From Bacteroidota bacterium (lineage in GTDB: Bacteria; Bacteroidota; Bacteroidia; M30B66), in assembly GCA_027483445.1 (NCBI GenBank), contig JAIXUS010000028.1, forward strand, positions 1 to 64,000: a stretch of DNA of 64,000 nt, in the 5' to 3' direction. Position 1 is the first letter of the stretch; the number at the start of each line of letters is the position of its first letter. Shown here in pieces: positions 43,802-52,713 of the stretch. A model generated the notes under the pieces. It was not told the DNA's origin and did not search any database. It saw nothing but the letters and a program-made list of their open reading frames with translations. A program made the translations under genes and the position numbers.

Positions 43802-44821
43802 ATGAAAATTGTAAAATTTATTGGGATAGGTCTGCTCGGCCTGGTCCTCCTTATTGTGATTGCCGGCCTTATTCTGCCGGCAAAAGTCGAAACTGAACGA
43901 TCGCTGCTCATCAATGCCTCGCCAGAAGTGCTCTTCGAACAGGTGAATGTGCTGCCCAACTGGGAAAAATGGTCGCCGTGGAAGGAAATGGATCCTGAGT
44001 CGAAAATGACATACTCCACGCCCAATGCCGGGGTGGGCGCTTTCTACACCTGGGAAGGTCCCGAAACCGGAAAAGGCAAACTTACCCTAACCGAGGTGGT
44101 GCCTTACAGCCGAATAAACACAAAGCTGGAGTTCGATGGACAGGGCAATTCAACGGCTGCATATTTATTTGAGCCTCAACCCGACGGACAGGTAAATGTG
44201 CGTTGGACCTTCAGCACCGACATGGGTGGAAATCCGTTTATGCGGGTGTTTGGAGTGGTGATGAAGAGCATGCTGAACGACCAGTTTGAACGCGGCCTTC
44301 AAAAACTTAAAGAAGTTGCAGAGGCCGCACCGAAGCCGGTAAAGCTAAGCTGGAAAGGACGAGTGGAAGCCGCTACAGTACTCGATCTTCCGGCACAATA
44401 CTACCTTGCGGTACACGATACTGCATCGGTGGCTACCATTTCCAATAAGTTGGGACAAGCTTATGGTAAGATCATGGAGGCCGCAGCCAAACAAAAGCTT
44501 GAGCCCAGCGGACCTCCTTTTGCCATTTATTACTCGCAATCGAACACCCAATTCGACTTTGATGCGGCTTTGCCCATCGGAAAAGCAGGTAAGTCGGAAG
44601 GTATGGTAATGGCGGCTCAGCGCTCGGCCAGGAGAGCAGTTTGTGTAGCCTTTTACGGCGATTACAGCCAAACTCCACTCGCCCACGAAACCGCCGATGC
44701 CTTTATTAGAAACAACAACAAAACCACGACGGGTCCACCTTGGGAAGAATATGTCAGCGATCCGGGTCTGGAAAAAGACACTTCGAATTGGTTAACCAAA
44801 GTGTATTACCCCATCCGTTAA
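43802..44821 (+). CDS. SRPBCC domain protein with GyrI-like C-terminal domain
   Basis: A 339-residue protein. A membrane helix at about 5-26 (IGIGLLGLVLLIVIAGLIL) is followed by an SRPBCC/polyketide-cyclase-like ligand-binding fold at about 30-175 (ERSLLINASPEVLFEQVNVLPNWEKWSPWKEMDPESKMTY). The C-terminal domain (about 185-339) is GyrI-like small-molecule-binding (VLDLPAQYYLAVHDTASVATISNKLGQAYGKIMEAA). Two ligand-binding modules on a membrane tether suggest sensing or sequestering of an amphipathic compound. No enzyme motif is seen. The longer upstream frame from 43637 crosses the promoter, so the start at 43802 is preferred. Confidence 0.82.
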   Translation: MKIVKFIGIGLLGLVLLIVIAGLILPAKVETERSLLINASPEVLFEQVNVLPNWEKWSPWKEMDPESKMTYSTPNAGVGAFYTWEGPETGKGKLTLTEVVPYSRINTKLEFDGQGNSTAAYLFEPQPDGQVNVRWTFSTDMGGNPFMRVFGVVMKSMLNDQFERGLQKLKEVAEAAPKPVKLSWKGRVEAATVLDLPAQYYLAVHDTASVATISNKLGQAYGKIMEAAAKQKLEPSGPPFAIYYSQSNTQFDFDAALPIGKAGKSEGMVMAAQRSARRAVCVAFYGDYSQTPLAHETADAFIRNNNKTTTGPPWEEYVSDPGLEKDTSNWLTKVYYPIR

Positions 44822-44884
44822 ACCTGAATATCCTTCTTTTGGATTAAGGCTGCACGGCAGTAAATACTAACGAGTCTCATTCGT

Positions 44885-45751
44885 TTATCCACGCCTAGCG
44901 GTAACCATTCGGGGATTGCCGCTCAGGTCGTGGTGAATGCGCACATCCATAAGTTGGGCCTTTCGGAACAGGCTAGCCACCTCATCGCAACGGCGGTAAT
45001 GGCATTCGACGGCCAATAAACCGCCGGGCTTTAGGCTCTGCCCACTTGCCAATGCGGCCAATTTGCGGTAAAACACCAGGGCATCGCTGCCGGGAGCAAA
45101 TAAGGCCAGATGAGGCTCGTGTTCAAGCACAGTGCTGCTTATGCTTTCCGATTCGTCAATCGTAATGTATGGCGGGTTCGACACCAGCACGTCCACAGGT
45201 GTCGAAAGGGATTCAATTTGCAACAGGTCGAACTGTTCAAAACTAACCTCCAGCTGTAGTCTCTCTGCATTTTCGAGGGCAACAGTCAGTGCCTCCCGGC
45301 TCAGGTCAGAGGCACTCAGTTTGGCCTGTGGCAAGTAATGTTTCAGCGCCAGGGCAATGCAGCCGCTCCCTGAACAGGCATCATGTATGTGCAGCGAGGA
45401 ACTGCCGCCAAATTGCTCCACAATCAGATTCACCAACTCCTCAGTTTCGGGTCGAGGTATAAGCACCGCAGGATTTACCGTGAGTTCCAGCTCCATAAAC
45501 CAGGTCCTGCCCATGATATATTGCACTGGCTCACCCTTTCGAAGGCGCTTCACAAATCGCGAATAGGCCAGTAACTCGCTTTCGAGCACTCGTTTATCGG
45601 GCTCGAGGTGTAAGGTGAGGTGCGAAAAGCCGTTAATCCATCCCGCCGCGAGGCGAAAAAGCACCAAAACCTCCTCCTTACTGTACTGAGGCTCCAGCTG
45701 AGCATAGAAAAACTTACGGATGTCGGATAAACGATTCCCTCCAATTTTCAT
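44885..45751 (-). CDS. prmC: Peptide chain release factor N5-glutamine methyltransferase PrmC
   Basis: Methylates the glutamine of the GGQ motif in release factors RF1/RF2. The 288-residue protein has the helical N-terminal domain (about 1-85, with GEPVQYIMG), the PrmC/HemK mark LIPRPETEELV (98-108), the SAM-binding motif DACSGSGCIALAL (124-136) and the catalytic NPPY at 192-195. The upstream open frame to 46081 runs through the divergent ribD region and is not used; the Met at 45751 matches the family start. It is divergent from ribD with 48 bp between the start codons. Confidence 0.92.
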   Translation of the reverse strand: MKIGGNRLSDIRKFFYAQLEPQYSKEEVLVLFRLAAGWINGFSHLTLHLEPDKRVLESELLAYSRFVKRLRKGEPVQYIMGRTWFMELELTVNPAVLIPRPETEELVNLIVEQFGGSSSLHIHDACSGSGCIALALKHYLPQAKLSASDLSREALTVALENAERLQLEVSFEQFDLLQIESLSTPVDVLVSNPPYITIDESESISSTVLEHEPHLALFAPGSDALVFYRKLAALASGQSLKPGGLLAVECHYRRCDEVASLFRKAQLMDVRIHHDLSGNPRMVTARRG

Positions 45752-45787
45752 AGATGCGCAAGATGCACAATTTTGGCGTGTGCGCTG

Positions 45788-45795
45788 TACCTTGC
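45788..45795 (+). promoter_or_regulatory. Putative ribD -7 box (TACCTTGC)
   Basis: A TAnnTTTG-like octamer, with two mismatches, ends 4 nt before the ATG at 45800. TTTTGG at 45771-45776 is too close for a standard -33 element. Confidence 0.35.
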
Positions 45796-45799
45796 AGCC

Positions 45800-46855
45800 A
45801 TGGAAGCATACATGCGCCGCGCCATCGAAATTGCCCGTTTTGGGGAAGGCTTTGTCGCCCCGAATCCTATGGTAGGCTGCGTAATTGTTGCTGATAATCA
45901 AATTATTGGGGAGGGATGGCATCGCGCTTACGGTGAGGCCCATGCCGAGGTGAGAGCCCTCGAAGCCGTAAGCAACAAAGACTTGCTTCGCCGTGCCACC
46001 CTGTATGTTACCCTCGAACCTTGCAGTCACTACGGCAAAACACCGCCCTGTGCCAAAGCCATTGTTGATGCCGGAATCCAAAAGGTTGTTATAGCTACAC
46101 TCGACCCTAATCCACTTGTGGCAGGCCGAGGCATGTCTTTTTTAAAAGCGCATGGCATAGCGGTAAGCACCAGACTGTTGGCCAAGGAGGCCCGCTACAT
46201 GAACCGACGCTTTCTGTACGCTTTTGAGCACAGCCTGCCTTACGTTGTGTTAAAGTGGGCCGAGAGTGCCGACCGCTTTATGGACCCCTTACGGAGCTCT
46301 GGTGAGCAAGGCAGCATAGCCATATCGTCGCGCCTCTCGCGCCAGGATGCTCATCGGCTGAGGGCCGCTCAACAGGCTATTCTGGTGGGGAAAAACACGG
46401 CGCTTATCGACAATCCGGCCCTAACACTTCGCCATTGGCCAGGCCGAAATCCCACGCGTATTCTCCTCGATGCTCAACTGGAGGTGCCGCGGCACTTTAC
46501 TCTTTTCGATGACTCAGCGCGCGTACTGGTGTTCAACCGCCTGCGAAATGAACACGAGGGGCATGTCGAATTCTGCCAATATGCCGGCGACATGCTCGAG
46601 CCCGCGGCACTTTTGCAAATGTTACAAATTCGGGGAATCCAATCTGTGTTGGTTGAAGGCGGCCGAAACACGCTGCAACAATTTATCGATGCCGGGTTAT
46701 GGAACGAAGTCTGGATTTACCAATCGTCACAAACCCTTCAACACGGCTTACCCGCCCCTACTCTGCCCAGTTTACAGCCTTTTGCCGTAGATCGTCTTGG
46801 TGAGGATTTGAGAATGATATATTTGAATACAGCGATTACTGTTATTCACGGATAA
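45800..46855 (+). CDS. ribD: Bifunctional pyrimidine deaminase/reductase RibD
   Basis: Second and third steps of riboflavin synthesis: deamination of the pyrimidine intermediate and reduction of its ribosyl chain with NADPH. The 351-residue protein has an N-terminal deaminase domain (about 1-145) with zinc ligands H48 (HAE), Cys75 (PCSHYGKTPPC) and Cys84, the proton-shuttling Glu50, and PNPMVGC at 21-27. The C-terminal reductase domain (about 155-351) has LKWAESADRF and VLVEGGRNTLQQFIDAGLWNE. The Met at 45800 is the family start. The 3' end overlaps that of the convergent SBBP cargo gene by 14 bp. Confidence 0.93.
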   Translation: MEAYMRRAIEIARFGEGFVAPNPMVGCVIVADNQIIGEGWHRAYGEAHAEVRALEAVSNKDLLRRATLYVTLEPCSHYGKTPPCAKAIVDAGIQKVVIATLDPNPLVAGRGMSFLKAHGIAVSTRLLAKEARYMNRRFLYAFEHSLPYVVLKWAESADRFMDPLRSSGEQGSIAISSRLSRQDAHRLRAAQQAILVGKNTALIDNPALTLRHWPGRNPTRILLDAQLEVPRHFTLFDDSARVLVFNRLRNEHEGHVEFCQYAGDMLEPAALLQMLQIRGIQSVLVEGGRNTLQQFIDAGLWNEVWIYQSSQTLQHGLPAPTLPSLQPFAVDRLGEDLRMIYLNTAITVIHG

Positions 46856-48521
46856 ACTTGAGCTGTTGCGGTCCATCGGCCCGTTGAACGGTTACAATGT
46901 ACATTCCTGCGGGTAATTGTTGCACCGGCAAAGCATTGCCTCGGCCTTGGATCAGAAGCTTACCGCTGATGTCGTGCACCAGATAGGGCTCATGATCCAG
47001 AGTATTCAAATACAGGGTTTCGGCCACCGGATTTGGCCAAGCCACGAGAGATTGTAGCCCGGAGGCAGAAGGCCATCCGCCGGTAGGCGATAAATTATAA
47101 CGAAACAGGTAGCCTTGCAAAGTAGTATCACCGGGAATTACGTCGTTTAAGGCATCGGCGCCCGGGTTGGTATTGCCTTCGAGCTGACCAGCCACATGGA
47201 GAATGGAATTGCTCATTTCAATATCGAGCACCGACTGAGTGCCGGTACCCAAAATTTGAATGAGGTTTACCAGTTGGTTATTCTCGTTGAGATAGGCTAA
47301 AAATCCATCAGATTCGATACCCGAAACTAAGCTCAGGGTACCTGCAGCGGAGGGCAGCGTTAAATTTCCGGTGAAGGTACCACTCAAAAGCACCTGATTT
47401 TCGGGGGTAAACACCATTGAACCAAAAGTGGCATTGAGTCCGCTAAGCCCATCTGCCACAAAACCATTCACGTAATTGCCCTGATTGGTGTAGCGTAGCA
47501 GGAATGGAGCCGCGGCAATTCCATTTGAGTTTAGCTGCACGGTAGCAAAACCGGGGTCTACATCCATTGAGCTGCTGTTCATAGAGCCATTGAGAACAAT
47601 TTGGTTATCGGGCGTAACCATTACCTGATTGCCCAATTCAATTGAATTTGCACCGAGGTTAAAGCCCCAGGCGAGAGCACCGGTGCTGGCATTGTACTTC
47701 ACTAAGTAAGCATCTGTGGCGCAGGTAAGGTTGGTTGTGCCCGGCCCTGGATCAATATCGGCGGTGCCACCCAGCAATCCGGTGCAATACACAAAACCAT
47801 CTTCAGCAATGGCCAACGATGAAACATAATCGATTACAGGTGTGGTTGAACCGATGGTATTTACCCACTGTAAGTTAAGATCGGTATCGTACTTGGCCAA
47901 AAAGCCATCGCCCGAAAAGACAAATGAACTGCGCGAGGCGGTGCCGGGACCAAAGTCGAAATCGACTGTATTGTTGTACTGCCCGCAAAGGTAGAGCTCG
48001 TTACTGTCGTAATTGTAGCGAATGCTACGGATGTCGATTACTCCGCCGGGACTAAGGTCAACAAAGCTCAGGAGTGAACCGGTTTCGCCTTCGAGGCGGA
48101 CGAAAAAGCCATCCAGTCCATTGGCCGGATTAGAGGCAATGAGCTGCTCTTCGGCATCGGGGTTTACGTCGATGCTACCTGTAAAGCGGCCCGAAACCCA
48201 TACATTGCCGAGTGGGTCGGTGGCAATTGCCGAAACCTGATCATTCCCACTACCGCCAATGGCCTTTACCCAGAGTAACTGTCCGGTGGCGCTGTAACGG
48301 GCTATGTACACATCCTGAAATCCGTAGCCATCCAACGAAGTTTGACCAAAAGTGGCAGGCCCCTGAAAGTTCCCGGCCACAAAAACTCCACCTTGGGGCG
48401 CCGAAGCAATGCGTTGTGCGTTATCGCTTTGCGGACCTCCGAAAGTGTTGGCCCACTCAAATTGTTGGGCATTCAAAAAACACGGGAGCAGCGCCAGAAC
48501 GAGGTAAATTTTCTGCATCAA
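46842..48521 (-). CDS. Secreted SBBP-repeat protein with T9SS sorting domain
   Basis: A 559-residue extracellular protein. It has a signal peptide (about 1-18, ending FLNAQ), a beta-propeller of SBBP/NHL-like repeats at about 20-470 (GGVFVAGNFQGPATFGQTSLDG, WVKAIGGSGNDQVSAIATDPLGNVWVSGRFTG, DGFVYCTGLLGGTADIDPGPG), and a T9SS type A domain (about 480-559; LVAWPNPVAETLYLN, VHDISGKLLIQG, LPAGMYIVTVQRADG). It is likely exported and surface-attached; the ligand is unknown. Gene order places it alone on the minus strand between ribD and mqnC. Confidence 0.85.
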   Translation of the reverse strand: MMQKIYLVLALLPCFLNAQQFEWANTFGGPQSDNAQRIASAPQGGVFVAGNFQGPATFGQTSLDGYGFQDVYIARYSATGQLLWVKAIGGSGNDQVSAIATDPLGNVWVSGRFTGSIDVNPDAEEQLIASNPANGLDGFFVRLEGETGSLLSFVDLSPGGVIDIRSIRYNYDSNELYLCGQYNNTVDFDFGPGTASRSSFVFSGDGFLAKYDTDLNLQWVNTIGSTTPVIDYVSSLAIAEDGFVYCTGLLGGTADIDPGPGTTNLTCATDAYLVKYNASTGALAWGFNLGANSIELGNQVMVTPDNQIVLNGSMNSSSMDVDPGFATVQLNSNGIAAAPFLLRYTNQGNYVNGFVADGLSGLNATFGSMVFTPENQVLLSGTFTGNLTLPSAAGTLSLVSGIESDGFLAYLNENNQLVNLIQILGTGTQSVLDIEMSNSILHVAGQLEGNTNPGADALNDVIPGDTTLQGYLFRYNLSPTGGWPSASGLQSLVAWPNPVAETLYLNTLDHEPYLVHDISGKLLIQGRGNALPVQQLPAGMYIVTVQRADGPQQLKFIRE

Positions 48522-48615
48522 TGTGGTATTGGTTTTTCAAAAGTAGAGAGTATACCGCATTCTGCAAGGATGAGTTACAAACCGCAGGCTTTTGATAACT
48601 TCGACCTGCAGCCGA

Positions 48616-49740
48616 TTAGTAATTAATCACTTGCTGTTCAACATCTTCGGGCAATTCTCTGTAAGTATACTGCTGGGAGCGCAGTTGGGGTTCGAAGCCT
48701 GCTTCGCGGATGGCTTGCTGTATGCCGGCTGAGGTAAATCGGTGTGGTGCCCCGGCTGCTGAAACCACGTTTTCTTCAATCATAATCGAGCCGAAGTCGT
48801 TGGCCCCAGCATGGAGACAAAGTTGGGCTGTTTTCTCGCCTACTGTGAGCCATGAGGCTTGTATGTTGATGACATTGGGCAGCATGATGCGGCTCAGGGC
48901 AACCATTCGGATATATTCCTCGGAACTTACCTCATTTCGGATGCCTTTCACCCTACGAAGCAAGGTGCCATCGTCCTGGAAAGGCCAGGGAATAAAGGCG
49001 AGGAAGCCTTTGGCGGCATCGGGTTTTTCGCTTTGCACCTGCCGAATCCGCGCCAAATGTTCGAAGCGTTCGTAGAGGGTTTCGATATGTCCAAACATCA
49101 TGGTTGCCGAGGTGGTGATGTTTAGTTGGTGCGCAGCCCGCATAACGTCGAGCCATTCCTGACCAGAGCATTTGCCTTTGGATATCATACGCCGTACACG
49201 GTCGTTCAGAATTTCGGCCCCGGCGCCCGGCAATGAATCAAGTCCGGCGGCGTGCAAGCGGCTCAGCACTTCGGTATGACTAAGCTTACCCAGCTTGGCA
49301 ATGTGGGCAATTTCGGGCGGCCCGAGGGCGTGCAGCTTAATATCGGGGAAATGGGTTTTCAGCTCGCGGAAGAGATTTTCGTAAAACTCAATGCCTAAAT
49401 CGGGGTGATGGCCTCCCTGAAGCAAAAGCTGGTCGCCTCCATAACGGCGCATCTCGTCGATTTTCTCCCGGTATTGATCGAGTGTGGTAATGTAGGCCTC
49501 GGCATGACCCGGAATGCGGTAAAAGTTGCAAAACTTACAATTGGCAATGCACACGTTGGTCGTGTTCACATTGCGATCAATCATCCATGTTACCTTACCA
49601 TCGGGTTTTTGGATTTTCCGCAGGGTATTTCCAACGTGCATCAGCTGGGGTAAGGAGGCATTTTCAAACAGCCAGATTCCTTCTTCGATACTCAGCCATT
49701 CAAAGCGGAGTGCCTTCTCGAGCAAAAGTTCAGTATTCAT
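48616..49740 (-). CDS. mqnC: Cyclic dehypoxanthinyl futalosine synthase MqnC
   Basis: Radical-SAM enzyme of the futalosine menaquinone pathway that cyclises dehypoxanthine futalosine. The 374-residue protein starts MNTELLLEKAL and carries the radical-SAM cysteines C64, C68 and C71 in MIDRNVNTTNVCIANCKFCNFYR, the MqnC-type binding motif. The GAGAEILNDRVRRMISKGKCSGQEWLDVMRAAH stretch and the C-terminal MLPNVINIQASWLTVGEKTAQLCLHAGANDFGSIMIEENVV match MqnC rather than MqnE or CofH. No other mqn gene is in the window. It is divergent from the aminopeptidase gene. Confidence 0.9.
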   Translation of the reverse strand: MNTELLLEKALRFEWLSIEEGIWLFENASLPQLMHVGNTLRKIQKPDGKVTWMIDRNVNTTNVCIANCKFCNFYRIPGHAEAYITTLDQYREKIDEMRRYGGDQLLLQGGHHPDLGIEFYENLFRELKTHFPDIKLHALGPPEIAHIAKLGKLSHTEVLSRLHAAGLDSLPGAGAEILNDRVRRMISKGKCSGQEWLDVMRAAHQLNITTSATMMFGHIETLYERFEHLARIRQVQSEKPDAAKGFLAFIPWPFQDDGTLLRRVKGIRNEVSSEEYIRMVALSRIMLPNVINIQASWLTVGEKTAQLCLHAGANDFGSIMIEENVVSAAGAPHRFTSAGIQQAIREAGFEPQLRSQQYTYRELPEDVEQQVINY

Positions 49741-49758
49741 TGTTTCAATAAACAGGGC

Positions 49759-49766
49759 GCAAGGTA
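49759..49766 (-). promoter_or_regulatory. Putative mqnC -7 box (TACCTTGC)
   Basis: On the minus strand TACCTTGC lies 18 nt upstream of the mqnC ATG at 49740, inside the 107-bp divergent region shared with the aminopeptidase gene. Confidence 0.4.
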
Positions 49767-49789
49767 GAAAGTTCGCCGCGAATGAGTAC

Positions 49790-49820
49790 TTCGCAATTCC
49801 CACGATTCCGTTTACATTTG
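49790..49820 (+). promoter_or_regulatory. Leucyl aminopeptidase promoter (TTCG-N19-TACATTTG)
   Basis: TTCG (49790-49793) and a perfect -7 box TACATTTG (49813-49820) are 19 nt apart and 27 nt ahead of the ATG at 49848. The box excludes the earlier in-frame start at 49782. Confidence 0.6.
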
Positions 49821-49847
49821 CGCCATTCTATCCCAAAAGAAACACAC

Positions 49848-51281
49848 ATGAAGCCCGAATTAAAGAAAAGCAATAAGCCCGCTAAAGGCCATCGTATATA
49901 TGTAGTGAAAGAGTTCAAGCAGATTCCAGAAGAAGCCTTTTCGAAGGAGGAGCTGAACTACGTGAAGGCCCAAATGAAGGCCTCCAAAAAGCAGATTGCC
50001 GTTAACCACTTTGGTCACTTCAGCTTTGTGGTAACTATTGAGGACAAAAAAACGCATGCCCTCAGCATCGAAGCCTGTCGTGTTGCCGGAAACGCGCTAC
50101 TGGCTACACTCAATGCCCAATCTATCGAAGAAATTCAGCTTATCGACGCATCCGGCTTGCCCGCCGAAATACTGGCGATGCTCGAAGGCATGGTACTCGG
50201 CTCCTATCAGTTTTTGAAATACCGTACGAAGAAGGAGAAAGAGACCAATAGCCTGAAGCTTATTTCGGTGCACAGCAAGGTGGTGAGCGACAAAGAGTTG
50301 CAGCTGCTTAGTACGGTAGCAGAAGGTGTTTATCGGAGTCGCGACCTTGTGAATGAGCCCGTTTCTTTCCTCAATGCACCTCAGTATGCTAAGGAGGTGC
50401 AGCAACTCGGTAAAGAGGCTGGGTTTAAGGTAGAGGTATTTAACAAGGCCAAGATTGAGTCGCTGAAAATGGGCGGACTCTTGTCGGTAAATCAGGGTTC
50501 TGTTGATCCACCGGTGTTTGTGGTAATGGAGCACAAGCCGAAGAACGCGGTGAATAAGCAGCCTTATGTTTTTGTGGGTAAAGGTGTGGTGTACGATACG
50601 GGCGGCATCAGCTTAAAGCCGAACGATGGTATGATGACCATGAAGTGCGATATGGCCGGGGCGGCAGCTGTTGCGGGTGCCATGTATGCCATTGCCAGGG
50701 CGGGTTTGCCTGTTTGGGTGGTTGGAATTACACCGTCTACCGATAACCGTCCGCATGGAAACAGCGTAGTGCCGGGTGATGTGATTACCATTTCTGACGG
50801 AACCACCGTGGAGGTATTGAATACCGACGCTGAAGGTCGTTTGATTTTGAGCGATGCCTTGGTGTATGCGAAAAAATATAAGCCTCGTTTTGTGGTTGAT
50901 TTGGCTACACTTACCGGTGCTGCTTCGAGGGCTATCGGGCGTTTTGGGATTGTAGCCATGAGCAATACTGTGGAGGAGTTTGAGCAGCTCAAACATTGTG
51001 GCAACACGGTGCATGAGCGGCTGGTAGAGTTTCCTTTGTGGGATGAATATGCCGATATGCTGAAGAGCGATGTGGCCGACCTAAAAAACATTGGAGGTGT
51101 GATTGCCGGAGCCAATACAGCCGGGAAATTCCTGGAGCACTTTACCGATTACCCTTGGGTACACCTCGATATTGCAGGGCCTGCTTTTGTAGAATCGCCC
51201 GATAGCTATCGCGGAAAAGGCGGAACAGGTACAGGCGTTCGATTGTTGTTTGAGTTTATCCGCAGCAAGGCAGAATTATGA
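49848..51281 (+). CDS. Leucyl aminopeptidase (M17 family)
   Basis: Dimetal cytosolic exopeptidase removing N-terminal residues from peptides. The 477-residue protein has a less conserved N-terminal domain (about 1-160) and the M17 catalytic domain with VFVGKGVVYDTGGISLKPNDGMMTMKCDMAGAAAV (metal-binding Lys and Asp residues) and the absolute signature NTDAEGRLILSDAL, then LVDLATLTGA and the ADLKNIGG end. Complete. Its stop is overlapped by the pdxA start (ATGA), so both are translated from one message. Confidence 0.93.
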   Translation: MKPELKKSNKPAKGHRIYVVKEFKQIPEEAFSKEELNYVKAQMKASKKQIAVNHFGHFSFVVTIEDKKTHALSIEACRVAGNALLATLNAQSIEEIQLIDASGLPAEILAMLEGMVLGSYQFLKYRTKKEKETNSLKLISVHSKVVSDKELQLLSTVAEGVYRSRDLVNEPVSFLNAPQYAKEVQQLGKEAGFKVEVFNKAKIESLKMGGLLSVNQGSVDPPVFVVMEHKPKNAVNKQPYVFVGKGVVYDTGGISLKPNDGMMTMKCDMAGAAAVAGAMYAIARAGLPVWVVGITPSTDNRPHGNSVVPGDVITISDGTTVEVLNTDAEGRLILSDALVYAKKYKPRFVVDLATLTGAASRAIGRFGIVAMSNTVEEFEQLKHCGNTVHERLVEFPLWDEYADMLKSDVADLKNIGGVIAGANTAGKFLEHFTDYPWVHLDIAGPAFVESPDSYRGKGGTGTGVRLLFEFIRSKAEL

Positions 51282-52351
51282 GCGATTTTCACGACGGACC
51301 TATTCGGGTTGGAATTACCCACGGCGACTTTAACGGAATTGGATATGAGGTAATTATGAAGACCTTCGCCGATCATGGTATGCTTGAGCTCTGCACTCCA
51401 GTGGTGTACGGGCTGCATAAGGCTGCCAGCTTGTATCGGAAAACACTGGGTATTCAGGACTTTAGCTTCTACGGAATTCCAGAGGCGTCAAAAGCCGTGA
51501 AGCACCATTGCAATTTTGTGAATCTCACCGATGTAGATGTTGGCATTGAACCGGGGACCAGCACTCCGGCCGCCGGATCATGGGCGGTGAAGGCCTTAAA
51601 TCGGGCCATGGACGACCTGGAGAGTGGGCTCATTGATGTACTTGTAACGGCGCCCATCAACAAGCAGAACGTACAATCGCCTGATTTTCAATTCCCCGGA
51701 CACACAGAATTTCTGGCTTCACGTACCCAAACCAGCGATTATCTGATGCTCTTGGTGAATGAAGATTTACGCATTGGCACTGTAACAGGGCATATACCAA
51801 TCACAGCAGTTGCCTCAAAATTGAGCACTGATTTAATTATTTCGCGTATCCGCGTGATGGCTAAGTCGTTATTGATGGACTTCGGAATTCGGACACCTAA
51901 AATTGCTGTTTTAGGTTTGAATCCGCACGCCGGCGACCAGGGGCTGATTGGCAAGGAGGAGGAGCAAATTATCACTCCGGCCATTCGTAAACTGAGTCAG
52001 GAAGGGATGTTGGTTTACGGACCTTACCCGGCTGATGGCTTCTTTGGAAGCGGTGGCTGGAAGAAATTTGATGGGGTGATGGCCATGTACCACGACCAGG
52101 GCTTGATTCCATTTAAGTCGCTGGCTTTTCACCATGGAGTGAATTTCACCGCGGGGCTTCCAATCATAAGAACATCACCCGACCATGGCACGGGATACGA
52201 CATATCAGGCAAGAATCTGGCGGATCCTTCTTCACTGCGCGAGGCTGTCTTTTTGGCTATTGATGTGTTTCGTAATCGAAGGATGTATTTGGAAATCAGC
52301 GCTAATCCACTTAAATCTCAGCATAAAAAAGAGCGGGAAAGAGAGCGTTAA
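51278..52351 (+). CDS. pdxA: 4-hydroxythreonine-4-phosphate dehydrogenase PdxA
   Basis: NAD-dependent oxidation of 4-phosphohydroxy-threonine in the DXP-dependent route to pyridoxal phosphate. The 357-residue protein has GITHGDFNGIGYEVI at the start, metal-binding His in FPGHTEFLASR, the GLNPHAGDQGLIG loop and the YHDQGLIPFKSLAFHHGVNFTAGLPIIRTSPDHGT signature at the C-terminal end, all characteristic of PdxA. The last 10 residues (KSQHKKERERER) are a highly charged tail not typical of the family. Coupled to the aminopeptidase by a 4-bp overlap. Confidence 0.93.
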   Translation: MSDFHDGPIRVGITHGDFNGIGYEVIMKTFADHGMLELCTPVVYGLHKAASLYRKTLGIQDFSFYGIPEASKAVKHHCNFVNLTDVDVGIEPGTSTPAAGSWAVKALNRAMDDLESGLIDVLVTAPINKQNVQSPDFQFPGHTEFLASRTQTSDYLMLLVNEDLRIGTVTGHIPITAVASKLSTDLIISRIRVMAKSLLMDFGIRTPKIAVLGLNPHAGDQGLIGKEEEQIITPAIRKLSQEGMLVYGPYPADGFFGSGGWKKFDGVMAMYHDQGLIPFKSLAFHHGVNFTAGLPIIRTSPDHGTGYDISGKNLADPSSLREAVFLAIDVFRNRRMYLEISANPLKSQHKKERERER

Positions 52352-52493
52352 AATTCACCCCAAAGGAGTATATCCGACATAATTCATTTTAACGTAAAGT
52401 TGCATAGCAGTAGAATAAATTTACTGTAAGGTATATGCTTGGACTCAGCACGCATCTGTCTGGAAGTGTTTTTCTCAGTGTAACTATTCAAAA
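52352..52493. other. Gap after pdxA
   Basis: 142 bp, AT-rich, with no terminator recognised after pdxA. It contains TAAATTTACTGTAAGG near 52424-52440 and a TATATGC near 52432, weak promoter-like sequences that could serve the microprotein gene at 52494. Confidence 0.35.
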
Positions 52494-52589
52494 ATGACGT
52501 TAGAAGCAGCTCAAATGTGGAAGTACCTTGTTCTTGGTGGAATCATCCTAATCCTGCTGTTTGTCATGTTTAAAAAGCGAAAAGCATAG
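52494..52589 (+). CDS. 31-residue single-helix membrane microprotein
   Basis: A short open frame of 32 codons encodes MTLEAAQMWKYLVLGGIILI then LLFVMFKKRKA. About residues 11-25 form one strongly hydrophobic helix, flanked by an acidic/polar N-terminus and a KKRK C-terminus, which by the positive-inside rule puts the C-terminus in the cytosol. An internal Met8 at 52515 is an alternative start. It sits between pdxA and the DUF2237 gene in a region without larger genes. Hydrophobic-plus-basic organisation, ATG and stop are clear, but a chance frame cannot be excluded. Confidence 0.55.
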   Translation: MTLEAAQMWKYLVLGGIILILLFVMFKKRKA

Positions 52590-52605
52590 GTGTACCTCTC
52601 TCTTT

Positions 52606-52628
52606 AGTCTCTGTTCGAGGGAGAGACT
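52606..52628. other. Hairpin after the microprotein
   Basis: AGTCTCT (52606-52612) and AGAGACT (52622-52628) form a 7-bp stem with a 9-nt loop, 17 bp after the microprotein stop. There is no T-tract, so termination is doubtful on either strand. Confidence 0.3.
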
Positions 52629-52713
52629 ATACTGCAAGGAAGAACGGGGTTACATGTGAATAAGAAACCCAACATTTACGGTAATTGCCATCAAACCTCT
52701 ATAGGGCTGTAGA

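Noticed and set aside
45752..46081. 110-residue N-terminal extension of PrmC
   Set aside because: It would run antisense through ribD and precede the family start with unrelated sequence.
50564..51115. 183-residue minus-strand open frame
   Set aside because: Antisense to the leucyl aminopeptidase catalytic domain; composition typical of a mirror frame.
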